Assembly (NCBI GenBank): GCA_043808235.1
Contig: JAZDFC010000091.1
Location: forward strand, 1-64,000
From: JAZDFC01 sp043808235
GTDB taxonomy: Bacteria > Bacteroidota > Ignavibacteria > Ignavibacteriales > Melioribacteraceae
Length of the DNA stretch: 64,000 nucleotides
Reading direction: 5' to 3'
Below, piece after piece: positions 34,339 through 43,422 of this stretch. Position 1 is the stretch's first letter. Each line of letters opens with the position of its first letter. The notes under the pieces were generated by a model. The model worked only from the letters and a program-made list of their open reading frames with translations. It was not told the DNA's origin and did no database searches. The translations under genes were made by a program, and so were the position numbers.

Positions 34339-35565
34339 TTAATTAACAATAAACGAAGCCTGTTTTGATCTGCTTCTGTTTCCAAATTCATCGATGCACC
34401 AGATTACCCAAAAATATGTGCCTGATTGTAATGAATATGGTACAAAAAATTCAATTTCATCACCTGAAATTAAACTGCCTGGCTGATATATTAATCCGGA
34501 ACTAAATTCATCTTTAATAAAAACCTGTATATCATAATTGTATGAAAAACCTGGTGTAAATCTTTTCCATTTTAACGTAGGATTTGAATCCGTTGTATCA
34601 TTGCCTGCCGGAGAAATAAATTCGACAAAATCAGTAATAACCCTTTTTATATTTGCCTCTCCGATATCATACTTCGTGCCTTTCAAGTCTTTAACCGAAA
34701 TATTAAATTCTTTTCCTATAACTTCACTATTATCGGATAAACCAAGGTCAAGAAGATATACTTTTTTCTCAAATATTTTTGAGGACAAATTGTATTCAAG
34801 CGGTAAGCTAAATTCCAGCGATTCATTCTCTATAAAAACCGTGTCGATATCGTTATCATAATCAGTAACTTTTGCATTTAGTACCATGTGAAAACTGGGC
34901 GGATTATTATAAGAGTTTTCTATCACACTGTAAAACGAGATGGCATCCAGCACAGGGTATGAATTCAAATACATTTGTACATTCTTAACATTATTCTCAC
35001 CCCAGTCAACATAACTCGAATCTTTTGAGTATCCCTCGCCTGAAAAATACAACCAGCCGTTTTCACACTTGATATTCTCAAATTTGAAATAACCCGCAGC
35101 ATCGGTATATGTGGACAACATCTGATTTTGCCACGTAACTTTTATATTTTCTAATGCAATTGATGGTTGATTAGTGCGCACAATTCCGTCGAGCAAGATT
35201 ACGGGATGTAAATACATTTGAAGATTGATTTTTTTTCTAACATCCCATTTAATGTAACTTGAATCCGGCAGATAATCGTTGTTGTAAAAGTAAATCCACC
35301 CATCATTATTTTTTATGTTATCGAATTTAAAATAACCGGTTGAATCGGTGTAAACTGTTAGCGATTGATTCTGCCAAACAACACGAATATTAGGAATTGG
35401 TTCAGACGGTTGATTGGAACGTACAACTCCTTCAAGTAAAACTATATTGTAATTTGGGTTTTCCGGATCGACCGGATTATTGTGCGGAGCGTTGCATGAG
35501 ATCGCAAGACCTAATGCACAAACAAATCCTAACCATATGTAAATTTTCTTCGATAAAACTTTCAT
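34339..35565 (-). CDS. Repeat-containing lipoprotein with carboxypeptidase-regulatory domains
   Basis: About 408 residues. The lipoprotein signal peptide ends in LAISC. Two copies of an Ig-like module of about 85 residues follow (VVRSNQPSEPIPNIRVVWQNQSL and IVRTNQPSIALENIKVTWQNQML), each with TDSTGYFKF/TDAAGYFKFE. A third domain with a fibronectin-like end comes last (NPTLKWKRFTPGFSYNYDIQV, SGTYFWVIWCIDEFGNRS). The two modules are recent duplicates. I choose ATG 35565 as giving the shortest proper signal peptide. It heads the sigma54/kinase operon, 10 bases before the activator. Confidence 0.75.
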   Translation of the reverse strand: MKVLSKKIYIWLGFVCALGLAISCNAPHNNPVDPENPNYNIVLLEGVVRSNQPSEPIPNIRVVWQNQSLTVYTDSTGYFKFDNIKNNDGWIYFYNNDYLPDSSYIKWDVRKKINLQMYLHPVILLDGIVRTNQPSIALENIKVTWQNQMLSTYTDAAGYFKFENIKCENGWLYFSGEGYSKDSSYVDWGENNVKNVQMYLNSYPVLDAISFYSVIENSYNNPPSFHMVLNAKVTDYDNDIDTVFIENESLEFSLPLEYNLSSKIFEKKVYLLDLGLSDNSEVIGKEFNISVKDLKGTKYDIGEANIKRVITDFVEFISPAGNDTTDSNPTLKWKRFTPGFSYNYDIQVFIKDEFSSGLIYQPGSLISGDEIEFFVPYSLQSGTYFWVIWCIDEFGNRSRSKQASFIVN

Positions 35566-35763
35566 TTTATTTTTTACTACCGGAAACATTCTTAAAAAAA
35601 CGTAGAATTACGGTTGTTAAGTATACCAAAAAAATACGTTACTATAAATTCGAAAATCAATATCCAATTAATAAATTTCCTTGGAAACGAAAGTATTGAA
35701 TACTTAATCGCGTTAGAACATTCATGCCATTAAATGAACCATTTAATAGCAGGTGTAGAAAAT

Positions 35764-36249
35764 TTAATTCTCCGCCCACTCGTGTCTCAAGAGTCCGTAT
35801 CTCAAAACATCGTAATATTCATTCTTTGCATATTTGGCCTCACGAAGTCTTCCTTCTAATCTGAAGCCGAGATTCTCCACAAGGTTTATCGATTCTTTGT
35901 TGAACTCAATCACTTCAGCTTCCAGACGGTGCAAGTTCATTCTTTCGAAACAAAATTTTATCAACGTTAATAACGCTTCGCGGGCTAATCCTTTGCCTTG
36001 AAACTCCTTTTTTAATGCGATGGATAATTCAGCCTTATGGTTGTACCATTTGATTGTCTTCAATGATATTTCGCCAATTAACTCCTCTTCATTTTCAATC
36101 CTGAACCGCATTGACGAAGGCATCGAAGGCGGATACAATCTTACTTCCGACATATTATAAATGTCTTCATTACCTTCCAATAATTTGTCCAGTTCGGGAT
36201 CGCTTGCTTCCACTAGTTGGAGAGTAAGTTTATCACTTTTTATTTGCAT
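35764..36249 (-). CDS. GNAT family N-acetyltransferase, RimJ/RimL-like
   Basis: 161 residues of a RimJ/RimL-type acetyl-CoA N-acetyltransferase. The acetyl-CoA-binding segment is ALKKEFQGKGLAREALLTLIKF, and LHRLEAEVIEFNKESINLVENLGFRLEGRLRE is the usual end of the fold. The start ATG 36249 has AGGAG upstream, lying inside the end of the yjjX gene (17-base overlap), so the two are coupled. The acceptor (protein N-terminus or amino sugar) is unknown. Confidence 0.85.
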   Translation of the reverse strand: MQIKSDKLTLQLVEASDPELDKLLEGNEDIYNMSEVRLYPPSMPSSMRFRIENEEELIGEISLKTIKWYNHKAELSIALKKEFQGKGLAREALLTLIKFCFERMNLHRLEAEVIEFNKESINLVENLGFRLEGRLREAKYAKNEYYDVLRYGLLRHEWAEN

Positions 36250-36796
36250 CAGAATTCTCCTTATTAAAAAACAAATTCTTGTGTAGCAATGGAATTAAAG
36301 CTACGATTAATCCTTGCAGATATAACTCTTTTCTATCCATAATCCCATTTGTAAAATATCCAATAGCCCCGTGTTTTTGTTTCGTGTTTTCCATCTTCAT
36401 TATTTCATCCATCACATCGCCTAATTCAATCCCGCTAAGCAGTTTGGCTATTACCGAATCCGGGAGTTCGAAATGAGGAGATGTACCGAATCCGATATTT
36501 TCATTTTTGTCGATGATGCACATACATCCAAACGCGAACCATTTATCAAATTGTTTTTGAATGCCGCCCTCAATCCCCACAAAATATTCTGCGCCGAGAT
36601 TATTCTCATCGTTTAGTTTTTTCAAATTCATCGCTCGATTCTTTGCTCCTGAATACGTTTCATCATTCACTGGCTGCGGCGGCACATCCGATGAGACTTC
36701 AACTCCCTCAACTTCAATTCCATTAAAATACTTTTCGAATGCCTCATTAACCGAATTTATCTTTACGGGATTTTTTGAACCAACCAAAACTTTCAT
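36233..36796 (-). CDS. yjjX: Inosine/xanthosine triphosphatase (YjjX family)
   Basis: 187 residues. It matches the YjjX/non-canonical purine NTP phosphatase family, which removes ITP and XTP from the nucleotide pool. The start VLVGSKNPVKINSVNEAF holds the substrate-binding SKNPVK. SSDVPPQPVNDETYSGAKNRA and YFVGIEGGI are the other family blocks, and HGAIGYFTNGIMDRKELY ends the core. It overlaps the GNAT gene by 17 bases. Confidence 0.88.
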   Translation of the reverse strand: MKVLVGSKNPVKINSVNEAFEKYFNGIEVEGVEVSSDVPPQPVNDETYSGAKNRAMNLKKLNDENNLGAEYFVGIEGGIQKQFDKWFAFGCMCIIDKNENIGFGTSPHFELPDSVIAKLLSGIELGDVMDEIMKMENTKQKHGAIGYFTNGIMDRKELYLQGLIVALIPLLHKNLFFNKENSDANKK

Positions 36797-36824
36797 AGAA
36801 TATCCATTGTGTTGTTAATTTTTG

Positions 36825-38429
36825 TCAGAATGAAATTCCTGCAATAAAATAGTAAAAGAAAGCGTAGTCATAAAGTCTATTTATTCCGAATTCAAATTCA
36901 ACAGAAAGATCTTCCCTTAGCGGTAAGATATAACCTGTTTCTCCACCCCAAAAGAATATTGGAGTCAAATATTGAAAGAACATGCCACCACCCAATCCAA
37001 AATGAGCCTCTAAAAAATAATTATCGAATAACCGTAACTCGGGCCCTGCTTTGCCATAATATAATACCCACGGCAATCCATCATCTAAAAATCCAACATT
37101 TAGTCCATGTTCCATCGTCATATGCAACCTCAGAATCGAAGTATCCACTGAAAATGGTGTATATCTCGAATTCAAATTTAAATGCCAGAAGAAATCCTTG
37201 TCATTCAGCACATAGGATTTTCCACACGTCACTCTAAAACGCCACTCATCGGGCGGCATCATGTTTAATCCATCTTCAAAGAAATTTTTTCCAAAGAATA
37301 ATTTTAGCGGTCTCCATGTTCTTTCTGCCCATGCAGTCTCAGTGTGCAGAGCAGTTGAATCTTTTACCCAAGTGAAATCTCTTCCTTCGATGTACCCTTG
37401 GCTCTTAAGAGCTAAAAGCATTTCATCAATTCCGGGTTGCAGCGCTGCTTCAAGTCCGATACCGCCGTTATCAATATAAAATTTAATCATCTTTTTCGGA
37501 CCCTCGTATCGCGCTACAAATTGAACATAATCCAATTCTTTAATTTTGAACGCAGGAGAAAAACATGCAGCTCCGATAAAAACTTCGGGGTATTCCCACG
37601 CAAGCATGAAAGAAATTAAGCCGCCGAGCGATGAGCCAGCTGTAAAAGTATGTTTTCTATCATGAAATGTCCGGTAATTCTCATCGATGAACGGCTTTAA
37701 TTTTTTTACAATAAATTCCATGTATTCGCGACCAGTGTCACCGTGAGTATATTCAGGTGTCCGATGCGACGTATTATAAATTCCAACAATTATCATCGGC
37801 TCCACTTCACCTATACGGATCAGACTATCGGCGGTTTCGTCAATCATCCAATCAACGCCGAAAGATGATGTGGCAGGATCAATAATATTTTGTCCGTCGT
37901 GCATGTATAGAACCGGGTATCTGCTCAGTTCATATTTATAATAATCCGGTGGTAGCCAAACAATAATATCCCGTGGAAGTAATTTCCCCCATGTAAATTT
38001 TCTGTGGTATTCAACTGTACCGGTAATCTGTCCTTTAGTTTGCACAACAACTTCATCCCGCCATTTGCTAATTGTGAAGCTAAGTGTTGTGTCCATATTT
38101 ACAAGCAACGAATAATTCTGTGGAATCGAACCATCCTCGCGCATGGCTTCGTTTTCCCAGCTGCCTTTTGTGAATTTGAATTCGAGGTTTGAACCAACTT
38201 CAAAATAAATAGCTGTCGCCCAAAGACTATCATTCAATTTATTCAATCCAACTTCCCCGGCATTCCAATTACCGAGTTTATTGTGACCACCTGCGATAAA
38301 AACACTTTCATCTATTTTTAAATTTCGCGTTGTTACTTCAAAATTAATTTTTACGGAATCCTTTTGGGGATAGATAACATTCATCATCAAGAACGATAAA
38401 AATATTACTCGAATAAAATTCTTATGCAT
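36825..38429 (-). CDS. Secreted esterase (esterase D/Fes-like) with CBM20-like N-terminus
   Basis: About 534 residues. A signal peptide (RVIFLSFLMMNVIYPQ) is followed by a starch-binding CBM20-like domain (about 25-120, SVFIAGGHNKLGNWNAGEVGL). The alpha/beta hydrolase of the Fes/esterase-D family (about 130-385) follows, with YPVLYMHDGQN, the nucleophile elbow AGSSLGGLISF and a final His in TALHTETAWAER. The last 140 residues are rich in aromatic beta strands, like a small outer-membrane barrel or a decayed one. The start is ATG 38429, with GGAG five bases upstream; GTG 38432 lies right before it. Confidence 0.8.
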   Translation of the reverse strand: MHKNFIRVIFLSFLMMNVIYPQKDSVKINFEVTTRNLKIDESVFIAGGHNKLGNWNAGEVGLNKLNDSLWATAIYFEVGSNLEFKFTKGSWENEAMREDGSIPQNYSLLVNMDTTLSFTISKWRDEVVVQTKGQITGTVEYHRKFTWGKLLPRDIIVWLPPDYYKYELSRYPVLYMHDGQNIIDPATSSFGVDWMIDETADSLIRIGEVEPMIIVGIYNTSHRTPEYTHGDTGREYMEFIVKKLKPFIDENYRTFHDRKHTFTAGSSLGGLISFMLAWEYPEVFIGAACFSPAFKIKELDYVQFVARYEGPKKMIKFYIDNGGIGLEAALQPGIDEMLLALKSQGYIEGRDFTWVKDSTALHTETAWAERTWRPLKLFFGKNFFEDGLNMMPPDEWRFRVTCGKSYVLNDKDFFWHLNLNSRYTPFSVDTSILRLHMTMEHGLNVGFLDDGLPWVLYYGKAGPELRLFDNYFLEAHFGLGGGMFFQYLTPIFFWGGETGYILPLREDLSVEFEFGINRLYDYAFFYYFIAGISF

Positions 38430-38432
38430 CAC

Positions 38433-38851
38433 AGCTCCATAAAAATATTTTCCCCGCAGTTAAAATAGCAGTCCGCCGTTTGAATTCAAAAATCCGGGGC
38501 AGGTAAACAGTACCCAAAAAATACCTTGCCGATAATTTAAAATCACCTTATTTTCATTTCGGGTTTTCAGGATTATGAATTACCTAAAATAAGTTCTTTT
38601 TCCGATTTCGAATGTAATACTATTCCTAATATTTATGATGCCGCAGTAAAATATTGCTATTTGCTTGCGAACCCCTGAGGAAATTATATGCGGCAATTGA
38701 ATGGCAGATCATCAGTATGAAGTTGAATTCGATGGAGATAAATTAATATTTTTATCAACTCAGAGCCTCTGATCCTTCGACAAGCCCAGGACATGGTTTT
38801 GTTGAAACGAAGAGAATGGTTTTAATTAAGTAATCATTTGTAGGATAGCCA
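38433..38851. other. Intergenic stretch, nothing firmly recognised
   Basis: 419 bases between divergent genes, so it presumably holds both promoters. A sequence beginning CCTTCGACAAGCCCAGGAC (about 38776) looks like a dispersed repeat word. No ORF or hairpin of note. Confidence 0.5.
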
Positions 38852-41809
38852 ATGAAGGGAAAAATAGTATTTGTATTCGTCGTCGCACTTATTTTACTCT
38901 GGAATTCCCGGTATAACGCACAGTACACCTTCTCTAAAAATTATTCTGCAATTTCGTCTTCTCCCAATAGTTATCTCTTAAAGCATACGCAAGATGGTTT
39001 TATGATTGCTGGCATTAATAAAACAGGTTATCCTGCATCCTTTGGGGAAATATTCCTACTAAAGATCGATCCATACGGAAACAAAGAGCGACTAATAATA
39101 TATCATTTGCCGCAAAGCTTTCGCTTACCTTACAATCCATTTGCAGTTGCTGCCGATGACAATTTTGTTTATTTTTCTACTTATTCCGAAAATGAAATGC
39201 AGCATATAAGCATGACAAAATTGAACTCGGAACTAAATGTTGAGTGGGAAAAATTCATTCAGTTTAATTCCAATGGATTATACTACCAGCCAATAAAAAT
39301 ACTCGCATTGGAAAACGGTAATTTCCTTTTAACGATATCAATTAAAACAAACGACTATGTGGTTACACATCCAGACTCAATTTTACTGCTGCGTTTTAGC
39401 GCTGATGGAGATTTAATAGAAGAAAAAACTATCCAAATTGAGGGGAGTTATTTATTTCATTATCGAGTAATTATCACGCCGGATAACAAAATCATTATCA
39501 ACGGTAAAAACAATCTTTGTTTGTTGGATGCAGCATTAAATACTCTCTGGACTAAATATTTCGAACATGAAATAACTGCAATTAATTACGGCTATGGCAA
39601 TACTGTTTTCATTGCGCTTCAAAACACAATGAAATCGTGTATAGTTATTTTATTAGATCAATTTGGAAATGAGCTATGGCGCCGCGAAGCGCCTGGATCT
39701 ATTACCGCGTTTACAAACTTCTCCTCTACCGGATTCAGCTATATTACAGCAAGTAATTTTCACATAAGAATTAATTCAAATGAAGGTGTTGAATTTCAAA
39801 ATCAGCTTTGGGGCATCGGGCAAAATATTTCTGAAATTCCGGGCGAGGGATATTTATTAACAGGTGAGTTTGATGAAAAGTTATGGGTTCATAAAACCGA
39901 TTACAATGGAAATTTAAAAACAATTTTCATCACCTCGATATCTGCGCCTCCTTTTGGAATTATGCCTTATTCCAATACTGTTATTAATTGGCGGTCAAAT
40001 AGTATTGACAAGATTGATATTGCTTATAGTACCGATAACGGAATCTCGTGGAAAAATATTATTACTAATTATCCTGCTGATTCTGTAAAATACACATGGG
40101 GAGTAACATATTTACCGGGTGATTCCGTCATCATAAAATTATCCGATTCGGCAAATCCGCTTTATTCCGATGCAACGGACAATCAAAAAACTTCATTCAG
40201 CTCTAGTAATTATGATATAATTTGTATAAATGAAATTCTTACATGGATAGGAAACGACGGCATCAGCGCTCACGATCCTAGAAACGATGCAAGCGGATTT
40301 TACTGGCCGGATGGTCATTCGGTTTTGAGTGATCATGGTAATAACTTGACATCGGTATTTTCTGATGGTATAATGATGGGTGGATTGGTTAACGGCGAAA
40401 TACGAATTGGAGGAACTCAGTATTGGTCAAATATGCAGCCGGGACTGATTGATGATAATGGTTTACCGGCCGATCCGGGGGACCCAAAATACAAGATATG
40501 GAAAATTCGAAGAGACTGGCTCTCATATCCCGAGGGTGATGAAAAATCCCGGCTTCAATACGATTATGAAAATTGGCCGGGGGATATCGGCGCGCCGTTC
40601 GAGGATATTAATTCTAACAATCGATTTGATGCGGGTCTAGATGTGCCAAAATTTTTAGGCGATGAAGTCGTGTTTACAGTAAACAATAATTTCGATGAAC
40701 AATTATCTCTCGACAAATACTATTCCTTACCTCTCGGTGTTGAGGTTCAAACTACTATCTATGGTTTTAAACAAGAGAAATTTCTGGAAGATGTTCTATT
40801 TAAGAAAATCAAAGTAATTAATAAATCGCCGAACCATATTGAAAATATGGTTATCGGCTACTGGTCTGATTTTGATTTGGGTTATGCCGGTGATGATGTT
40901 GTTGGCTGTGATACTTTATTAAGTTTAGGTTTCGGATACAATGGAGATGAAATTGATGAGGGATATTATGAGCTGCCGCCTGCAATTGGCTATTTGTATT
41001 TACAAGGACCGGTAATCAAAGCAGAGCAAAGCGATTCCGCTTATTTCGATTTTAAATGGCGGAAAGGCTATAAAAATCTTAAAATGGATTCATTCGCACC
41101 GATTGTTAAAAATTATTATCCATTTATTTTTGATCCAAGAGTTGGCAATATGCCTTATGAATATTATAACAATCTTCGCGGATTAGGTACTGCAACAGGA
41201 GATACGCTTGTCGACCCAATAACCGGCGCCAAGACACGTACACCATTGGCAGGCGATCCGATCTCTAAAACCGGCTGGTATGACGGCGATGGCTGGCCGC
41301 ATGGACCAGCGCCGTATGATAGAAGACTAATCTTAAACTCAGGGCAATTCAACCTTGCACCGAAAGATACCCAGGAAGTAGTTTATGCAATAATGATGGC
41401 TCAAGCAGATAGCCGAATAAACAGTTTAGCCAAACTAAAGCAATTAGCTCAGCAAGTTAAGGAGTTCTACTACACTGGAATAATAACAGGAACCGAATAC
41501 GAGAACCAAAATTTACCCGGTGAATTTTCTCTTTCTCAAAATTTTCCCAATCCGTTTAATCCGGTAACTACAATTAAGTTTACCATACCAGACATTGAGA
41601 CGGGATATATCCCGTCTCTACAACATGTTACATTAAAGGTCTACGATATTCTTGGAAGAGAGGTTGCAACACTTGTTAACGTCGAACAAAAACCGGGAAC
41701 ATACACAGTAGAATTTGACGGCAGCAAACTTGCGAGCGGAGTCTATTTCTATAAACTTCAAACAGGAAGTGGATTTAACATGACTAAAAAATTAGTATTG
41801 CTGAAGTAA
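38852..41809 (+). CDS. Large secreted protein with T9SS C-terminal sorting domain
   Basis: 985 residues. The signal peptide ends around WNSRYNAQ. The N-terminal half (about 30-360) reads like a beta-propeller of delta-60-type repeats (DNFVYFSTYSENE, ENGNFLLTISI). A middle Ig-like part (about 365-450) contains NGISWKNIITNYP. A central module (about 455-880) shares blocks such as VIGYWSDFDLGYAGDD and GDPISKTGWYDGDGWPHG with the protein at 43423-45048. The C-terminus is a type A sorting domain: SLSQNFPNPFNPVTTIKFTIP, LKVYDILGREVATL, LASGVYFYKLQTG. A perfect 22-bp palindrome (41597-41618) inserts extra residues between its two conserved halves. Function unknown. Confidence 0.85.
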   Translation: MKGKIVFVFVVALILLWNSRYNAQYTFSKNYSAISSSPNSYLLKHTQDGFMIAGINKTGYPASFGEIFLLKIDPYGNKERLIIYHLPQSFRLPYNPFAVAADDNFVYFSTYSENEMQHISMTKLNSELNVEWEKFIQFNSNGLYYQPIKILALENGNFLLTISIKTNDYVVTHPDSILLLRFSADGDLIEEKTIQIEGSYLFHYRVIITPDNKIIINGKNNLCLLDAALNTLWTKYFEHEITAINYGYGNTVFIALQNTMKSCIVILLDQFGNELWRREAPGSITAFTNFSSTGFSYITASNFHIRINSNEGVEFQNQLWGIGQNISEIPGEGYLLTGEFDEKLWVHKTDYNGNLKTIFITSISAPPFGIMPYSNTVINWRSNSIDKIDIAYSTDNGISWKNIITNYPADSVKYTWGVTYLPGDSVIIKLSDSANPLYSDATDNQKTSFSSSNYDIICINEILTWIGNDGISAHDPRNDASGFYWPDGHSVLSDHGNNLTSVFSDGIMMGGLVNGEIRIGGTQYWSNMQPGLIDDNGLPADPGDPKYKIWKIRRDWLSYPEGDEKSRLQYDYENWPGDIGAPFEDINSNNRFDAGLDVPKFLGDEVVFTVNNNFDEQLSLDKYYSLPLGVEVQTTIYGFKQEKFLEDVLFKKIKVINKSPNHIENMVIGYWSDFDLGYAGDDVVGCDTLLSLGFGYNGDEIDEGYYELPPAIGYLYLQGPVIKAEQSDSAYFDFKWRKGYKNLKMDSFAPIVKNYYPFIFDPRVGNMPYEYYNNLRGLGTATGDTLVDPITGAKTRTPLAGDPISKTGWYDGDGWPHGPAPYDRRLILNSGQFNLAPKDTQEVVYAIMMAQADSRINSLAKLKQLAQQVKEFYYTGIITGTEYENQNLPGEFSLSQNFPNPFNPVTTIKFTIPDIETGYIPSLQHVTLKVYDILGREVATLVNVEQKPGTYTVEFDGSKLASGVYFYKLQTGSGFNMTKKLVLLK
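41597..41618. repeat. 22-bp perfect palindrome inside the T9SS sorting-domain coding region
   Basis: The bases GAGACGGGATA and TATCCCGTCTC are exact reverse complements with no loop. The palindrome encodes ETGYIPS-type residues that are absent at this place in the sorting domain of the protein at 43423-45048. Confidence 0.8.
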
Positions 41810-41950
41810 GAAAGCCGTCCCTACTTGTCGGGGCGGAATTTATTTTTACAGATTCAAATCCGTTGAAGCTTCGGCAAGTGCATGGAGGGATTTTATTGAA
41901 TCAAAGAGGAAGGTACTTTAAAATAAACCAGCATAATTAAGGAAATAAAA

Positions 41951-43261
41951 ATGAACACAAAAGCTATTTCTCTTTCGATAGTGGTTGCTTTGGGATTTTT
42001 AACTTTCGATTCTTGCGATCAGCCTCGCATCACTGAATCCACAAGTGAACCGGTGGCGGCTCTATTATCAAAATCTTCGGTTGAACTTTCTATGGTGCCA
42101 ATCTCCGAGACAACCATTAAACTTATCTGGCATCCCATTCCTAATTCAAAGATTAAATATGATATCCTTAGAAGAACAGTAAACGATAATAGTAAGCTAA
42201 TTAAAATCGGCTCATTTGAAAATAATACAGCAGAATTTATTGACTCAACATTGCATCCAGCAAATATTTACGAGTATTGTATTTCTTCTAATTCAAATGG
42301 ATTGGGCAAAATTATTTCAAATACTTTTAAAATTGCCGCCATAGTTGATTCAATGGAGATGATTGTAAAAAGACAAATTGTACGTAAGCCGTTAACCGAT
42401 GTGGAATATAACAATCAAGGGAATCTGTTGGCTTGCTGCGGGTGGTGGCAGAGAATTGTTCTTTTAGATCCATCAAATCTTTCGTTGATTAAAAACCTGG
42501 ACCAAATTTCTCCTAGGATGCAAACCCTATGTTTTAGTGGCGACGATAAATATCTTATTAGCGGCGGGGGAGCTCACGATATTATAACATGGGATATTGA
42601 AACCGGCAAAAAAATTCAGACCATTAATGCCCATGATGGTAGAATTAATAGCGTTGAATTTCATCCTCTTTCACATCTAATTATCAGCAGTTCTTTGGAC
42701 AGAACAATAAAATTGTGGAATTCTAGAACAGGTTTGCTAGTAAAAACTTATGTGAACGATGCTTGGGTAAATGAATGTATGGAAATAAACAACAAGAGAA
42801 ATTTAATAGCTTTTAACAGGCATAGTGAAATTTTATGTGTGGATGTTTTTTCAGGCGAAATTATAAAATCGTTTACTACATTATTAGGCAGTTCAATATA
42901 TGATATTGAGTTTAGTCCCGACGATAAATATTTTGTATCCTGTTCGCAGGATAATAAAAGGGTTGTTGTTTGGGATTACGAGAGTGGCTCGGTTAAATAT
43001 ATTCTTAACTCATTTAGTGAAACGCTATCGATGTGTGCTGCTTTTTCAAATAACGGAGTAAATCTTTTCAGCGGATCTTACGTGGGTTCCATAAATGCAT
43101 GGAATATGATCAACGGAAGTCACATAACCGATATTAATTGTATGGATGTTGCGGCACGTTGTATGGATATAGATCCCAATGGTAAATTTTTAGCAGTCGG
43201 AAGTGACTTTGGCACACTTTACATCTTTGAGATAATCTATAGTTGGATTGAATATAACTAA
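41951..43261 (+). CDS. WD40-repeat lipoprotein with fibronectin-type domain
   Basis: 436 residues. The signal peptide ends in a plausible lipobox (FDSC). A fibronectin III-like domain (about 50-130, ELSMVPISETTIKLIWHPIPNSKIKYDILR) precedes a seven-bladed WD40 propeller (about 140-436). Typical blades are INSVEFHPLSHLIISSSLDRTIKLWN and YDIEFSPDDKYFVSCSQDNKRVVVWD. It is a scaffold for protein binding at the envelope. The ORF ends at 43261; a T9SS tail remnant follows in the same reading frame after the stop. Confidence 0.85.
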   Translation: MNTKAISLSIVVALGFLTFDSCDQPRITESTSEPVAALLSKSSVELSMVPISETTIKLIWHPIPNSKIKYDILRRTVNDNSKLIKIGSFENNTAEFIDSTLHPANIYEYCISSNSNGLGKIISNTFKIAAIVDSMEMIVKRQIVRKPLTDVEYNNQGNLLACCGWWQRIVLLDPSNLSLIKNLDQISPRMQTLCFSGDDKYLISGGGAHDIITWDIETGKKIQTINAHDGRINSVEFHPLSHLIISSSLDRTIKLWNSRTGLLVKTYVNDAWVNECMEINNKRNLIAFNRHSEILCVDVFSGEIIKSFTTLLGSSIYDIEFSPDDKYFVSCSQDNKRVVVWDYESGSVKYILNSFSETLSMCAAFSNNGVNLFSGSYVGSINAWNMINGSHITDINCMDVAARCMDIDPNGKFLAVGSDFGTLYIFEIIYSWIEYN

Positions 43262-43270
43262 ACTTGCATT

Positions 43271-43420
43271 AAAGTTAGCAACGATTTTATAAACAAAGAA
43301 CAGGAAGCGGGATATTATGAAGTCTCGGTTGATGGAACGAGTTGGGCGAGCGGAGTGTATTTATACCGAATGGAAACGGGGTTATTTACTAAAACAGTGA
43401 AAGCAGTTTTATTGAGATAA
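43271..43420 (+). pseudogene. Orphan T9SS C-terminal-domain fragment
   Basis: About 49 codons with no start, translating to INKEQEAGYYEVSVDG, then SWASGVYLYRMETG and a KTVKAVLLR end. This is the second half of a type A sorting domain, nearly identical to the end of the protein at 43423-45048 (NKEQEAGYYEVEIDG). It is in the same frame as the WD40 gene but after its stop; the NPFNP half is absent. It is either a deletion remnant of that gene's tail or a stray duplicate. Confidence 0.75.
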
Positions 43421-43422
43421 TT

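Noticed and set aside
35701..35735. Second sigma54-like site before the lipoprotein gene
   Set aside because: TGGCAT is followed by TTCT instead of TTGC; two mismatches in the -12 box make it unconvincing.
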